A stretch of DNA of 64,000 bases from Nitrospira sp. (GTDB lineage: Bacteria; Nitrospirota; Nitrospiria; Nitrospirales; Nitrospiraceae): positions 3,934,334-3,998,333 of the forward strand of contig JBAOHZ010000009.1 in assembly GCA_037045225.1 (NCBI GenBank). The letters are read 5' to 3'. The notes under the pieces were generated by a model, which was not told where the DNA came from, did no database searches, and saw only the letters and a program-made list of their open reading frames with translations. Positions 26,253 to 35,070 of this stretch are shown piece by piece. How positions within the stretch are numbered: the stretch's first letter is position 1; every line of letters starts with the position of its first letter. The position numbers and the translations under genes were made by a program.

Positions 26253-27152
26253 ATGAAATCGACAACGAGAAGGCCCATCATTTTCGCGTCTGTCATAGCG
26301 GCCGGACTCGGGATATTTTCAGTGCTCTTACTGGCCGGCAAACTAGCTGAACCGGTCGTGCATGCACAGACATTGCCGAACAAGAAGCCCTTCGTGGTCT
26401 TTGACGGGACGTTATATGCCGGCAAACCGGACTTGTCCGTACATGGCATCCGTCCCGTCTCGATCGCGTATACAGGCGCATTCGGCTTGCATTGGTTCAA
26501 AAATTCCGACACCTTGCCTGACATGAGCGTAGTTCAGAAAATCGCTCGAGAGGCCCAGGCAAGAAATGCTCCAGTCGTCATTGATATTGAACATTGGCCG
26601 TTATCAGGTGATCCCACCAAAGTGCGCGCCAGTTTATCCAAGTATATGACCGTGCTTCAATGGTTCAAGGACGCGGCCCCCGGATTGGCGGTGGGTTATT
26701 ATGGAGCGCCTCCGTTGCGTGATTACTGGAAGTCGCTCAATTCCCCCAGGAGCAAGGAGTGGGCATCGTTTGCAAAGGAGAATGATCAGCTCCGACCTTT
26801 GGCAGGAGCGGTAGACATCATTTTTCCTTCGCTCTACACCTTCTATACCGACCGGGGTGGATGGATACGGTACGCATATGCCCAAATAGCCGAAGCTCGG
26901 CGCACTTCAAACGGGAAGCCTGTATACGTATTTATATGGCCTCAATATCACGACTCCAATCCGTCTCTCAAGGGAGCGTTTCTGCCGGCTGATTTCTGGA
27001 GACTCCAATTGCAAATGGCCAAACGCTATGCCGACGGAGTTGTGATTTGGGGGGGGTGGAGTCCTAAAGGGCGAATGACCTGGGACGACAATGCAGCCTG
27101 GTGGAAAGTGACAACGGACTTTATGAAAACAGTTGCACCGCCACAACCCTGA
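26253..27152 (+). CDS. Secreted protein with hyaluronidase-like motifs (second of tandem pair)
   Basis: A 299-aa paralogue of the product at 24760-25677, with a signal peptide ending at VHAQT (~residue 35). The same three motifs are kept: VVIDIEHWPL (Asp ~111, Glu ~113), GYYGAPPLRDYW and IFPSLYTFY. The C-terminal WKVTTDFMKT also matches. GGGAG lies eight bases before the ATG. Retention of every motif in both copies suggests both are under selection. It ends nine bases before an IS3 remnant, so the downstream border of the pair may have been altered by that insertion. Confidence 0.7.
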   Translation: MKSTTRRPIIFASVIAAGLGIFSVLLLAGKLAEPVVHAQTLPNKKPFVVFDGTLYAGKPDLSVHGIRPVSIAYTGAFGLHWFKNSDTLPDMSVVQKIAREAQARNAPVVIDIEHWPLSGDPTKVRASLSKYMTVLQWFKDAAPGLAVGYYGAPPLRDYWKSLNSPRSKEWASFAKENDQLRPLAGAVDIIFPSLYTFYTDRGGWIRYAYAQIAEARRTSNGKPVYVFIWPQYHDSNPSLKGAFLPADFWRLQLQMAKRYADGVVIWGGWSPKGRMTWDDNAAWWKVTTDFMKTVAPPQP

Positions 27153-27229
27153 TGTCAGAGGTGGCTCCGGTTGGTTGGACAGTCTTGCGCGTTCCTTAAG
27201 TGGTGCCTGGCGGATTGTTGACTACGCGG

Positions 27230-27800
27230 CCGTCAGCCGTGTCGTCAGATGGTCATCATACACCTGGTCGGGCGTCTGACCGTCAAGCGCCCGATGCAGC
27301 CTGGTCTAGTCATAGAACGTCAGGTAGCGCTCTAAACCCTGCTGGGCTACGCTGACGGCGTCATAGGCGTGGAAATTCTCCTCCTCATAGTTGATGCTCC
27401 TCCAGAGCCGTTCCACAAACACGTTGTCTCGCCAACACCCTGTTCCGTCCATACTGATCTGGATGCCATGTTGGACAGCCGCCACGCCAACACCCGACGA
27501 CTGGCCCAGTCGAGCCCCGCGAACAGATAGACGAAGAGCCCCGCGCCATCGGAATGTAGGTGATATCGGCCGCCCAGGCGTGGTTAGAGCACCTGATCGT
27601 CAGATCCCTGAGAAGAGAGAGGTAAATGGTGTGGGCCAGATGCTGGTGGCTCGTGCGCGGCTTGCGATGCAGGCCCTCCAGGCCCATGCGTCGCATCAGC
27701 TCGAGATCCGCGGCCGACACCGGCGTGGGCCGATAGTAGGCCGTCGAGTGTGACAGCCCAAGGAGCTGACATTGCCGCACGACGTGCAGGGTATGGGTTC
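27230..27800 (-). pseudogene. IS3-family transposase OrfB, inactivated
   Basis: Read on the minus strand, the product begins with RQCQLLGLSHSTAYYRP and ADLELMRRM. It then jumps directly to MGLEGLHRKPRTS, which in relatives lies ~50 residues further on. AADITYIPMARG (first catalytic Asp) follows, then a frameshift into LFVYLFAGLDWASRRVLAWRLSNM. Another deletion removes the second Asp region (NTDQGSQF in relatives), leading to SMDGTGCWRDNVFVERLWRS. A TAG stop interrupts the frame at 27306-27308 before TRLHRALDGQTPDQVY. The enzyme cannot work. The deletion sizes are my estimate from family memory. Confidence 0.85.
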
Positions 27801-27806
27801 AGTCGA

Positions 27807-28106
27807 TCATCGTGTTGCGCTCAACAATCCCGTCTTGATGAGCGCCCCTTCTAAAAAATCATTCTCCAGCGCCAGTTGCCCGATCTTCGCGTGGAGGACC
27901 TTGAAATCCGGCGTGTCGGTCGCTGGTTTGGTGCCGCCAAACACGTCAGCGAGCCGCTCCAGCAATTGCGGCTTCCATTCGGTGATCTGCGTGGGACGGA
28001 CACTGAATTGCTCGGCCAACTCGGCCAGCGCCTTGTCACCTTTGATGGCAGCGACAGCCACTTGCGCCTTACACGTGGGCCCGTGATTCCGTCTCGTTCG
28101 CTTCAT
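27807..28106 (-). CDS. IS3-family transposase OrfA
   Basis: A 99-aa helix-turn-helix protein starting MKRTRRNHGPTCKAQVAVAA, with IKGDKALAELAEQFSVRPTQITEWK and the leucine-zipper-like QLALENDFLEGAL. This is the usual OrfA that is fused to OrfB by programmed frameshifting. Its frame is open, but its partner is destroyed, so it is a relic. An in-frame ATG upstream (28118) would add a few residues. Confidence 0.85.
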   Translation of the reverse strand: MKRTRRNHGPTCKAQVAVAAIKGDKALAELAEQFSVRPTQITEWKPQLLERLADVFGGTKPATDTPDFKVLHAKIGQLALENDFLEGALIKTGLLSATR

Positions 28107-28193
28107 TGCCTCGCTCATCTGCTTCGCCATCTGTTGGTGGCTCGGGTGAAGCCAGGCTACCACTTACCACATTGTCCAAATTTCCGGAGCCCC

Positions 28194-28583
28194 TTCTGTG
28201 GGAGGGAGCTGAGTAGAAATCCTTCCCCCTGACCAAATCAACCTCAAGAAGCTCGCACATCCGTCGCCACAACCTCATGTCGAGGGGCAATAGGTCCTTT
28301 TGACCCTGACCGAATGGAGTCACACCAGCGTCAAAACAGTGACTCGTCTCATCCTGACGCATATTTACACAGCAATCGTCGATTTAAACCTCATATCGTA
28401 GTCCATTCCCTACAACTTTGACGCATACGTAGAAAAGCTTTCATTTTTTTTCAAAAAAACACTTGCGATGTTTTGAACTTTTCAGTACTGTCCAGGTGAG
28501 GGTTGTGTTCATACGCAATCTGTGCGGTTTGATGGTCTACGTAGTCTAGTAGCCTGCTTTCTATTTCTGTTGAGGAGGAGATG
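28194..28583. other. 390-base spacer between the IS remnant and the VPLPA-CTERM gene
   Basis: No gene is seen. It contains the promoter-like site at 28463-28491 and an A/T-rich stretch before it (28440-28460). Confidence 0.5.
28463..28491 (+). promoter_or_regulatory. Candidate promoter of the VPLPA-CTERM gene
   Basis: TTGCGA and TACTGT are separated by 17 bases, preceded by an A/T-rich tract, about 90 bases before the start. This suits a sigma-70 type promoter. Confidence 0.45.
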
Positions 28584-29270
28584 ATGACGAAGACGATTCG
28601 AAAGCCTGTGATGACAATGGTTGGCCTCGGAGCTGGTCTGTTGTGTGCGCTGCTCATGGCCCCTGATCGCAGTCAGGCAGCGTCAATCTCATTTAATTTC
28701 AGCGGGTCCGTTGGAGACGTACACGGCGGAGTGTTCACCCCGCAAGGTTTCGGTCATGACGGCTTTACCACGGCTCTTCCAGTATCGGGAGGCGCTAGCT
28801 TCAACACGCTGTCAACGGACACCAGGCCAGCTTCAAACCTTGGACTGTATAACAACCCGATACAAGACTTCTCTGTCAGTGTTGGTACCTATTTTGCCGC
28901 CTTTGCACCGGGCTCTAGCTCCATTACTATAACCAACCGTGCTCCTGGCGCCGGCAACGACGTCTACAAACTGACCGTGAATGGCTTGTTTGGAGACCAA
29001 GTTAACGGATATTCGCCAAGCCAATTCTTGCTCGAGTTGACCGACCCGAGCGGCACGGTATTCTCCAGTGATAAGCTTCAAGCGCCACCGAGCCTGTCTT
29101 CGTTCGCACGCTCTGAGTTCCGTTTGCTTTTTGGCGGAGTCGGCACGAGAGTGCAGGGTGCCTTAACATCACTCGTGCCTTTGCCTGCGGCGGTGTGGTT
29201 GTTCGGCGCAGGGTTGATCGCGCTGGTTGGGTTGGGGTCGCGTGGGTTGGTCGCAAGAAAAGAGTCGTAG
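28584..29270 (+). CDS. VPLPA-CTERM sorting-domain secreted protein
   Basis: A 228-aa exported protein. The signal peptide (~1-33) ends near SQAAS. The mature body is Ser/Gly/Thr-rich with beta-type character. The C-terminus is a tripartite sorting signal: VPLPAAVWLFGAGLIALVGL followed by a basic end (SRGLVARKES). This is the VPLPA variant of the PEP-CTERM signal, cut and processed by an exosortase; the exosortase gene is the next one. A second ATG (28584) is preferred over 28581 because AGGAGG is five bases away. The body has no recognised fold. Confidence 0.92.
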   Translation: MTKTIRKPVMTMVGLGAGLLCALLMAPDRSQAASISFNFSGSVGDVHGGVFTPQGFGHDGFTTALPVSGGASFNTLSTDTRPASNLGLYNNPIQDFSVSVGTYFAAFAPGSSSITITNRAPGAGNDVYKLTVNGLFGDQVNGYSPSQFLLELTDPSGTVFSSDKLQAPPSLSSFARSEFRLLFGGVGTRVQGALTSLVPLPAAVWLFGAGLIALVGLGSRGLVARKES

Positions 29271-29441
29271 ACTTGGTTCCGAAGCCGCGGGCTTGCGTTT
29301 CTTTCGCCCGCATTGTTTCGCTCTTCGTGGTGCCTAGCGGTCACCTCACTTCCGGCGAAACGATCAGGACTTTCATCACTCACCATCTTCTTTCCTCTCC
29401 CCCGGCTGGGGGAGAGGATTAGTATTACATCCAGGTGCTCA

Positions 29442-30986
29442 GTGGCTGTCATCGGATTACTGACTGTAGCCGTTTTGGGCTACATCTACGCCGACAGCTT
29501 AGTGTTTCTATTCGTCCAATGGGGACGAGACGACTATAGCCATGGGCCATTTATCCCGATCATCAGTGCGGTTCTTATTTGGCAACGATGGCCACAGGTG
29601 TCGAGGGTCGGAATCTCCCCATCCTGGTGGGGGCCGCTGCTTGTTGCCATCGGAATGCTGCTCTTTATCCTGGGCGACTATGCCACGCTCTACGTCGTAC
29701 TCCATCTCTCCTTATGGATTGTGATCATTGGCGTCGTCCTGTCCTTCATCGGCCGTCCCGCGATGCGAGTGCTGGCCTTCCCGTTGAGCTATTTGTTAAC
29801 GACCATCCCTCTCCCGGTGTTCCTCTACAATACACTCTCAAACCAGTTGCAATTGTGGTCCTCGGCTTTGGGGGTCGGTTTTCTGCAGGCGATCGGAGTC
29901 ACGGCATTTCGAGAAGGCAACGTGATCGATCTTGGTCCCGTCCAATTGCAAGTTGCCGAGGCGTGCAGCGGTATCCGCTATCTCTTTCCGCTCACCTCCC
30001 TGGCTCTTCTGTGCGCCTATCTCTACCGCGATCGCCTGTGGAAACGCGTCGTGCTCGTGGTATCGGCCCTTCCGGTTTCGATCTTCATCAATGGCCTTCG
30101 CATCGGGATCGTTGGGGTGCTCGTGGAATTTTATGGTCCGCAGGCGGCCGAGGGATTTTTGCATCTCTTCGAAGGCTGGGTCTTGTTCCTCGCCACCCTG
30201 GGCCTCCTCGTCCTCGAAATGTGGGTCTTATCGAAAGTCCAAGCGCTGCCTGGGTCAAAAGGACTATTGGAACGGTTCTCATGGGAAATCATTCCGGAAT
30301 CGACAGGAGTGGCCACGATCACGCCAGGCATTGTACCCGGAATGCAGCCCAGGGTGCCCGCCTATGTCGGGAGTTTAGCCCTGATTCTTCCCGTTGCGGT
30401 ATTGGCTCCGTCGTTCGGGGAACGGACGGAGATCATTCCCGATCGTTCGGCGTTTATGGATTTTTCCATGCGCATCGGGGAGTGGCAGGGCAGTCCACAG
30501 CCGGTGGAACCTCAACTCATTTCAGCCCTGCGGTTTGATGATTATTTGCTGGCTGACTATGCAGCACCGGGTGGTGGGCCGCTGACGCTGTACATAGCCT
30601 ACTACCAATCTCAGCGAAAGGGCCAATCCGCCCATTCTCCGCAAAGCTGCATTCCCGGTGGCGGGTGGGAGATCACAGCTAAAGGAACGGTGGATCTGCC
30701 GATGGATGGACTCACCGAACCAGTCAATCGTGTGCTGATCCAAAAGGATCGACAGAAACAGCTGGTGGTCTATTGGTTTAAGCAGCGCGAGCGCATTCTC
30801 TCGAACGAATATCTGGTGAAACTGTATTTATTCTGGGACGCTATGACCAGACAACGCAGTGACGGAGCCCTGATTCGACTGTCCGCCGCCGTCGATCCAG
30901 GTGAAGATGAGCGAGAGGTCGAACAGCGATTATTGCAATTTGCCAAAAGTATTCAACCTCAACTCAATCGGTATATTCCGGACTAA
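29442..30986 (+). CDS. Exosortase with fused EpsI domain (XrtD-like)
   Basis: About 514 aa. The N-terminal ~290 residues have eight membrane helices and exosortase active-site residues: Cys in VAEACSGIRYLFPL, Arg in NGLRIGIVG, and His in GFLHLFEGW. The remaining ~200 residues form an EpsI-type (DUF3485) periplasmic domain with the Cys-containing SQRKGQSAHSPQSCIPGGGW. This domain order and the neighbouring VPLPA-CTERM protein fit the VPLPA-specific exosortase class (XrtD) as I recall it. It should cleave and transfer proteins at their C-terminal sorting signal during export. The start is uncertain: a longer TTG-started frame exists from 29313 and the GTG at 29442 lacks a good ribosome site. 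Confidence 0.9.
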   Translation: MAVIGLLTVAVLGYIYADSLVFLFVQWGRDDYSHGPFIPIISAVLIWQRWPQVSRVGISPSWWGPLLVAIGMLLFILGDYATLYVVLHLSLWIVIIGVVLSFIGRPAMRVLAFPLSYLLTTIPLPVFLYNTLSNQLQLWSSALGVGFLQAIGVTAFREGNVIDLGPVQLQVAEACSGIRYLFPLTSLALLCAYLYRDRLWKRVVLVVSALPVSIFINGLRIGIVGVLVEFYGPQAAEGFLHLFEGWVLFLATLGLLVLEMWVLSKVQALPGSKGLLERFSWEIIPESTGVATITPGIVPGMQPRVPAYVGSLALILPVAVLAPSFGERTEIIPDRSAFMDFSMRIGEWQGSPQPVEPQLISALRFDDYLLADYAAPGGGPLTLYIAYYQSQRKGQSAHSPQSCIPGGGWEITAKGTVDLPMDGLTEPVNRVLIQKDRQKQLVVYWFKQRERILSNEYLVKLYLFWDAMTRQRSDGALIRLSAAVDPGEDEREVEQRLLQFAKSIQPQLNRYIPD

Positions 30987-30988
30987 CC

Positions 30989-32617
30989 ATGACCAGCGCC
31001 GTCTTTTTCAGCTTCATTACCTCCCTGTTCATCTGCATGGCCTTGATCCCGCCACTGCAGTTGAACGCGGGGCGTTGGAGCTTCATGGACCTTCCGGGCG
31101 AGCGAAAGGTCCATGCGAATCCGATTCCGCGGATCGGCGGCATCGCATTTGGCTTTGCGGCACTCCTCTCAATTTTCTTCTGGGTACCGCAAGATCCGAT
31201 CATTGCGCCGGTATTGGTGAGTGCCTCGATCATTCTGGGATTCGGCATTTGGGACGACCGTGCCAACTTGAACTACAGAATCAAACTCGTCGGGCAATTG
31301 TTGGCCATCTTCGTGGTGGTCGCCTTTGGTCATATCCGGTTCGAGCAGATCCCGTTTTTCTATGAACAAGAAGCACCGCTTTGGCTGACGGTACCCCTGA
31401 CGGTGGTATTTCTGGTCGGGGCTGCAAACGCCGTCAACCTCTCCGACGGCCTTGATGGGTTAGCCGGGGGGCTGGCATTCCTCAGTTTTGCGGGTATCGC
31501 CTACCTGGCATACCTGTCGCATGATCTGACGGTGCTGGTACTGGCCTCCGGTTTCTTAGGCGGATTATTGGGATTTTTGCGATACAACACCTATCCGGCC
31601 CACATTTTTATGGGTGACGCGGGAAGTCAGTTGTTGGGGTTCTCGATGGGAGTGCTCGTTCTCCTCTTGAACGACCCAGCGCGTGCTCCCTTCCCTGGGG
31701 CCGTCGGGTTGCTGGTGCTGGGGTTGCCGTTCCTCGACACACTTGCGGTCATGGGACAGCGGCTTGTGAAGGGCCGATCACCCTTCATCGGCGACCGAAA
31801 CCATGTACACCACAAGCTGCTGGGCCTTGGATTGTCGCATTACGAAGCCGTCATCGTGATCTACGCGATCCAGGCGGTGATGGTAGGTCTGGCGTATCTT
31901 CTCCGTTGGCAATCTGATGCACTGATTCTCACCATGTATGGCGCATTTGCCTTCGCCATGTTCGCTCTGTTTATCGCGACTGAGCGTCGCCGTGCTCCGT
32001 GGTCAATGGCATCGAACGGCCGGGTCCTCTCCGACACCAAACTGGCCAGGGCAGCATTGTGGCTCAGCGACATGGCTCCTCGATTTCTGGCCGTCGTCGT
32101 CCCCCTCTTTCTTGTCTTTAATGTTTTCTTGCCGGGTCAGGTACCGATGGATGTCGGATACGCCGCACTGAGTCTCTTTGGGATTGTCATTGCCGGAATG
32201 TGGTTCATGCCACAATATCGCTCCCACTTCGTGCGGGGAGGGTTGTATGTCGGCAGTGCCTTTCTCATGTACATGGGGGAGCAATCCGACATACCTGACA
32301 TCTGGCCGGTCTATGTCACGAAAAATTCGCTCTTGGCCCTTATTGCGCTTCTCGTCTTAATAAGCATGCGCTTCAGTCGCGGCAATCGATTTCAGACCAC
32401 CCCATTGGACTACCTCATGGTGTTTTTCGCCTTGATCGTCCCCTTGCTGCCGGAAATGCGCGCAGATATGCCGACGCTGAGCATCCTCGCCGCCAAGTTG
32501 ATCGTCTTATACTTCTCGTTCGAGCTCTTGCTTCATACGTTCGTCGATCGAGTGAAACAATTCGGATTCCTGTCTTTATGGATCCTATTTGGACTGGGAG
32601 TGAGAGCATGGCTATAG
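30989..32617 (+). CDS. WecA/MraY-like undecaprenyl-phosphate sugar-1-phosphate transferase
   Basis: A 542-aa polytopic membrane enzyme that should start glycan assembly by moving a sugar-1-phosphate onto undecaprenyl phosphate. Family motifs: HANPIPRIGGIAF near 40, the Asp pair in WDDRANLNYRIK, NAVNLSDGLDGLAGG, GDAGSQLLGF and NHVHHKLL. The core ends near residue 310. An extra C-terminal membrane domain of ~200 residues makes it longer than most WecA proteins. It begins two bases after the exosortase stop. Confidence 0.92.
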   Translation: MTSAVFFSFITSLFICMALIPPLQLNAGRWSFMDLPGERKVHANPIPRIGGIAFGFAALLSIFFWVPQDPIIAPVLVSASIILGFGIWDDRANLNYRIKLVGQLLAIFVVVAFGHIRFEQIPFFYEQEAPLWLTVPLTVVFLVGAANAVNLSDGLDGLAGGLAFLSFAGIAYLAYLSHDLTVLVLASGFLGGLLGFLRYNTYPAHIFMGDAGSQLLGFSMGVLVLLLNDPARAPFPGAVGLLVLGLPFLDTLAVMGQRLVKGRSPFIGDRNHVHHKLLGLGLSHYEAVIVIYAIQAVMVGLAYLLRWQSDALILTMYGAFAFAMFALFIATERRRAPWSMASNGRVLSDTKLARAALWLSDMAPRFLAVVVPLFLVFNVFLPGQVPMDVGYAALSLFGIVIAGMWFMPQYRSHFVRGGLYVGSAFLMYMGEQSDIPDIWPVYVTKNSLLALIALLVLISMRFSRGNRFQTTPLDYLMVFFALIVPLLPEMRADMPTLSILAAKLIVLYFSFELLLHTFVDRVKQFGFLSLWILFGLGVRAWL

Positions 32618-35058
32618 ATTCACGACAACCAGTGCATCGTATGATCCCGATGACCGGCCTATGGCCTTCCTCCTTCAAGCCTTGCGCGGCCATGGTCACG
32701 CTGGCCTTGCTACTCACGTTATCGGCCTGTGGAGGGCCTCAGGAGCGGAAGGCGCAATATCGAAGCAAGGCGCAGGACTATATCCAGGCCGGCAACTTCC
32801 CGAAGGCACGAGTCGCCCTCCGCAACGTGCTGAAGATCGATCCTAAGGATGCGGACGCCTACTTCCTTGTGGCGCAGGTCGAGGAAAAGGAAAAAAACTG
32901 GCGCAATGCGGTCGCCAACTACCAGCAAGTCATCGAGATCGTACCGGACCACAAAGAGGCCCTCATTGTCTTGGCCAAGTATTATCTCGAAGCCAAACTG
33001 GTGGATGAGGTGGGACGAGCCGCGGACAAGGTTCTGGAAAAACACCCGCAAGACCCGCAGGCTCAGGCATTGAAGATCGCCTTGCTCGCGCAGCAGGACA
33101 AGATGGATCAGGCGAGGGTCCGAGCGGAGGCGTTGAGCAAACAATACCCGACCGAGCCGGATGTCGCCATTCTCCTGGCCACGTTGTATGGCCAGATGCG
33201 CCGCTTGCAAGAGGCCAGGGCGACGTTGCAACGTGCGCTTCAGGCGCATCCGCATCACCTGGATCTCTTGCGCAATCTGAAAACCATCCTCGACGAAGCC
33301 CACGACGACAAGGGCACCGAACAGGTTTTGCGTCAGATGATTCAGGAAGAACCCACGCTCTATGACCCTCGGCTGACACTGGCTCGCTTTTTCGACCAGC
33401 GCCACGCAACTGACCAGGCCGAAGGGGTGCTGCGCGAAGCGTTAACGGTGTTCCCCGAGAACGAACAGGCCTGGTTGGCCCTGGCTGACTTTTTGAGTAT
33501 ACGTCAGGGAAAGGACGCAGCGCAGGTCGCACTCCGACAAGCTGCTAAGCAGCTGCCCTATTCCACTCAAATACCGTTCGCACGAGCCGCGCTGTATGAG
33601 TCCCATAATGATCTCGCGGAAGCGAAACGGGTGTATGAAACGCTTGCGAAGGACTACGATAAAAAGCCGGCGGGGTTGGATGCCCAGGTCAAAATCGCGC
33701 AACTCGACTTCAACGCCGGGCGTCAGACAGAAGCCGAGGGACGACTGTCGGAAGTATTGCGGCAAAATCCGCGTTCGGCCCAAGGATTGATCTTGCAGGG
33801 AAAGGTGGCTTTGATCGGACAAAACGGGAAAGGGGCGGTGCAGGCATTTCGAACCGTCCTTCGTGATCAGCCGGAACTTGCCCATGTGCATCACCTCCTC
33901 GGCCAAGCGTATCTTATGATAGGGGACTCGGCGTTGGCCCGCGAAAGTTTCGAACGGGCCGTGGCACTCCAACCCGGACTGGTAGAGGCGGGATTGGGGC
34001 TAGTGAGAATGGACAATCGGAGTGGGCAATCGCGACGCGCCAGGGTACGCCTGAAGGACATCCTGCACTCTCACCCCGACCATCGGCAAGCGATGGAGCT
34101 CTTGTTTGGCTTAGACCTTGCGGACGGCGATTGGAATCATGCCGCATCAATTCTGAGCCGTCTACGGCAATTGGAGGGAGAAAGCGCCGCTCTCCTTATG
34201 GCGGAGGGCAAGTTATACGAGAGCCAAAAAGACTTTGCCCGTGCCATCGCCGCCTATGAGCGAGCGGTGATCATGGCAGCCGATGCGCAGGAGCCCCTGG
34301 TAGCCGTCGTCCAACTTGATCTTCACAATAAACAGCCTGAGCGTGCGAGACGCCGCCTGGAGGCCATCATTGCCGCTCATCCCAATCATCCGTACGCCCA
34401 CGGCTTGATGGGAGAGGTGTTGTCCCTCATCGGACGACAGGATTCGGCCAGGGGCCACTTTAATGAGGCGACCAGAATCAATCCAACCTGGGTCACTCCT
34501 TGGCTCGATTCGGCGACTCTCTCGCTTTCACAGGGACAGGCGGACAGCGCGATTCGAACGTTGAAAGAAGGCTTGTCCGCAAACCCATCCAGTGAAGAGT
34601 TGCACATGTTGCTCGCCTCGGTGTTGGCAAGCCAAGGGCAGGTCGATGAGGCCATCATGGCCTATGACGCGGTGCTGCGCATGAATCCGCGCAATATTTT
34701 CTCGGCGAACAATCTCGCGTCGCTGCTAGCAGATCACAAAAGCGATGCGCCAAACTTGGAGCGTGCGTTTTTATTGAGCCGTGAATTCGAAAAAGATGCT
34801 CCACACCCGCTGTTTCTCGATACGTTGGCGTGGGTGCGGCTAAAAATGGGGCATCTCGAAGATGCACTTCGCATTATGCGGCAAGCAGTTGTGAAAGCCC
34901 CGGATCTCCCGATCCTCAATTATCACCTCGGCGCGGCACTCTATCAGTCAGGCCGCAATGTCGAAGCCAAGGTGTATCTCGCGAAAGCGCTGAAGAGCAC
35001 AGAACAATTCCAAGGCCGACGTGAAGCGCAACAGTTGCTCGCCAGGACGAGCGGATAG
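32608..35058 (+). CDS. prsT: TPR lipoprotein of the PEP-CTERM/exosortase system (PrsT-like)
   Basis: An 816-aa lipoprotein: signal region with lipobox LSACGG (~residue 40), then about twenty tetratricopeptide repeats to the C-terminus. It fits the very long PEP-CTERM system TPR-repeat lipoproteins that accompany EpsI/exosortase genes and are thought to support EPS export across the outer envelope. The start at 32608 has GGGAG upstream and overlaps the transferase gene by 10 bases. The repeat array leaves no room for a catalytic domain. Confidence 0.88.
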   Translation: MAIDSRQPVHRMIPMTGLWPSSFKPCAAMVTLALLLTLSACGGPQERKAQYRSKAQDYIQAGNFPKARVALRNVLKIDPKDADAYFLVAQVEEKEKNWRNAVANYQQVIEIVPDHKEALIVLAKYYLEAKLVDEVGRAADKVLEKHPQDPQAQALKIALLAQQDKMDQARVRAEALSKQYPTEPDVAILLATLYGQMRRLQEARATLQRALQAHPHHLDLLRNLKTILDEAHDDKGTEQVLRQMIQEEPTLYDPRLTLARFFDQRHATDQAEGVLREALTVFPENEQAWLALADFLSIRQGKDAAQVALRQAAKQLPYSTQIPFARAALYESHNDLAEAKRVYETLAKDYDKKPAGLDAQVKIAQLDFNAGRQTEAEGRLSEVLRQNPRSAQGLILQGKVALIGQNGKGAVQAFRTVLRDQPELAHVHHLLGQAYLMIGDSALARESFERAVALQPGLVEAGLGLVRMDNRSGQSRRARVRLKDILHSHPDHRQAMELLFGLDLADGDWNHAASILSRLRQLEGESAALLMAEGKLYESQKDFARAIAAYERAVIMAADAQEPLVAVVQLDLHNKQPERARRRLEAIIAAHPNHPYAHGLMGEVLSLIGRQDSARGHFNEATRINPTWVTPWLDSATLSLSQGQADSAIRTLKEGLSANPSSEELHMLLASVLASQGQVDEAIMAYDAVLRMNPRNIFSANNLASLLADHKSDAPNLERAFLLSREFEKDAPHPLFLDTLAWVRLKMGHLEDALRIMRQAVVKAPDLPILNYHLGAALYQSGRNVEAKVYLAKALKSTEQFQGRREAQQLLARTSG

Positions 35059-35070
35059 GAGTCGTGAACC

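Larger units (their letters stand above)
27161..28193 (-). mobile_element. Degenerate IS3-family insertion sequence
   Basis: About 1.03 kb bounded by imperfect inverted ends: GTGGCTCCGG...TTGGACA at 27161-27180 matches the reverse complement of 28174-28193. Inside, on the minus strand, lie an intact-looking orfA and a wrecked orfB. I see no target-site duplication. The element is shorter than the usual 1.2-1.4 kb, explained by internal deletions in orfB. Confidence 0.85.

Noticed and set aside
28069..28362. 97-codon minus-strand frame overlapping the right end of the IS remnant
   Set aside because: It crosses the IS inverted end into flanking sequence and matches no family I know.
29270..29330. 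Terminator after the VPLPA-CTERM gene (GCGGGC...GCCCGC)
   Set aside because: The stem is only six bases with a 13-base loop and no T-run.
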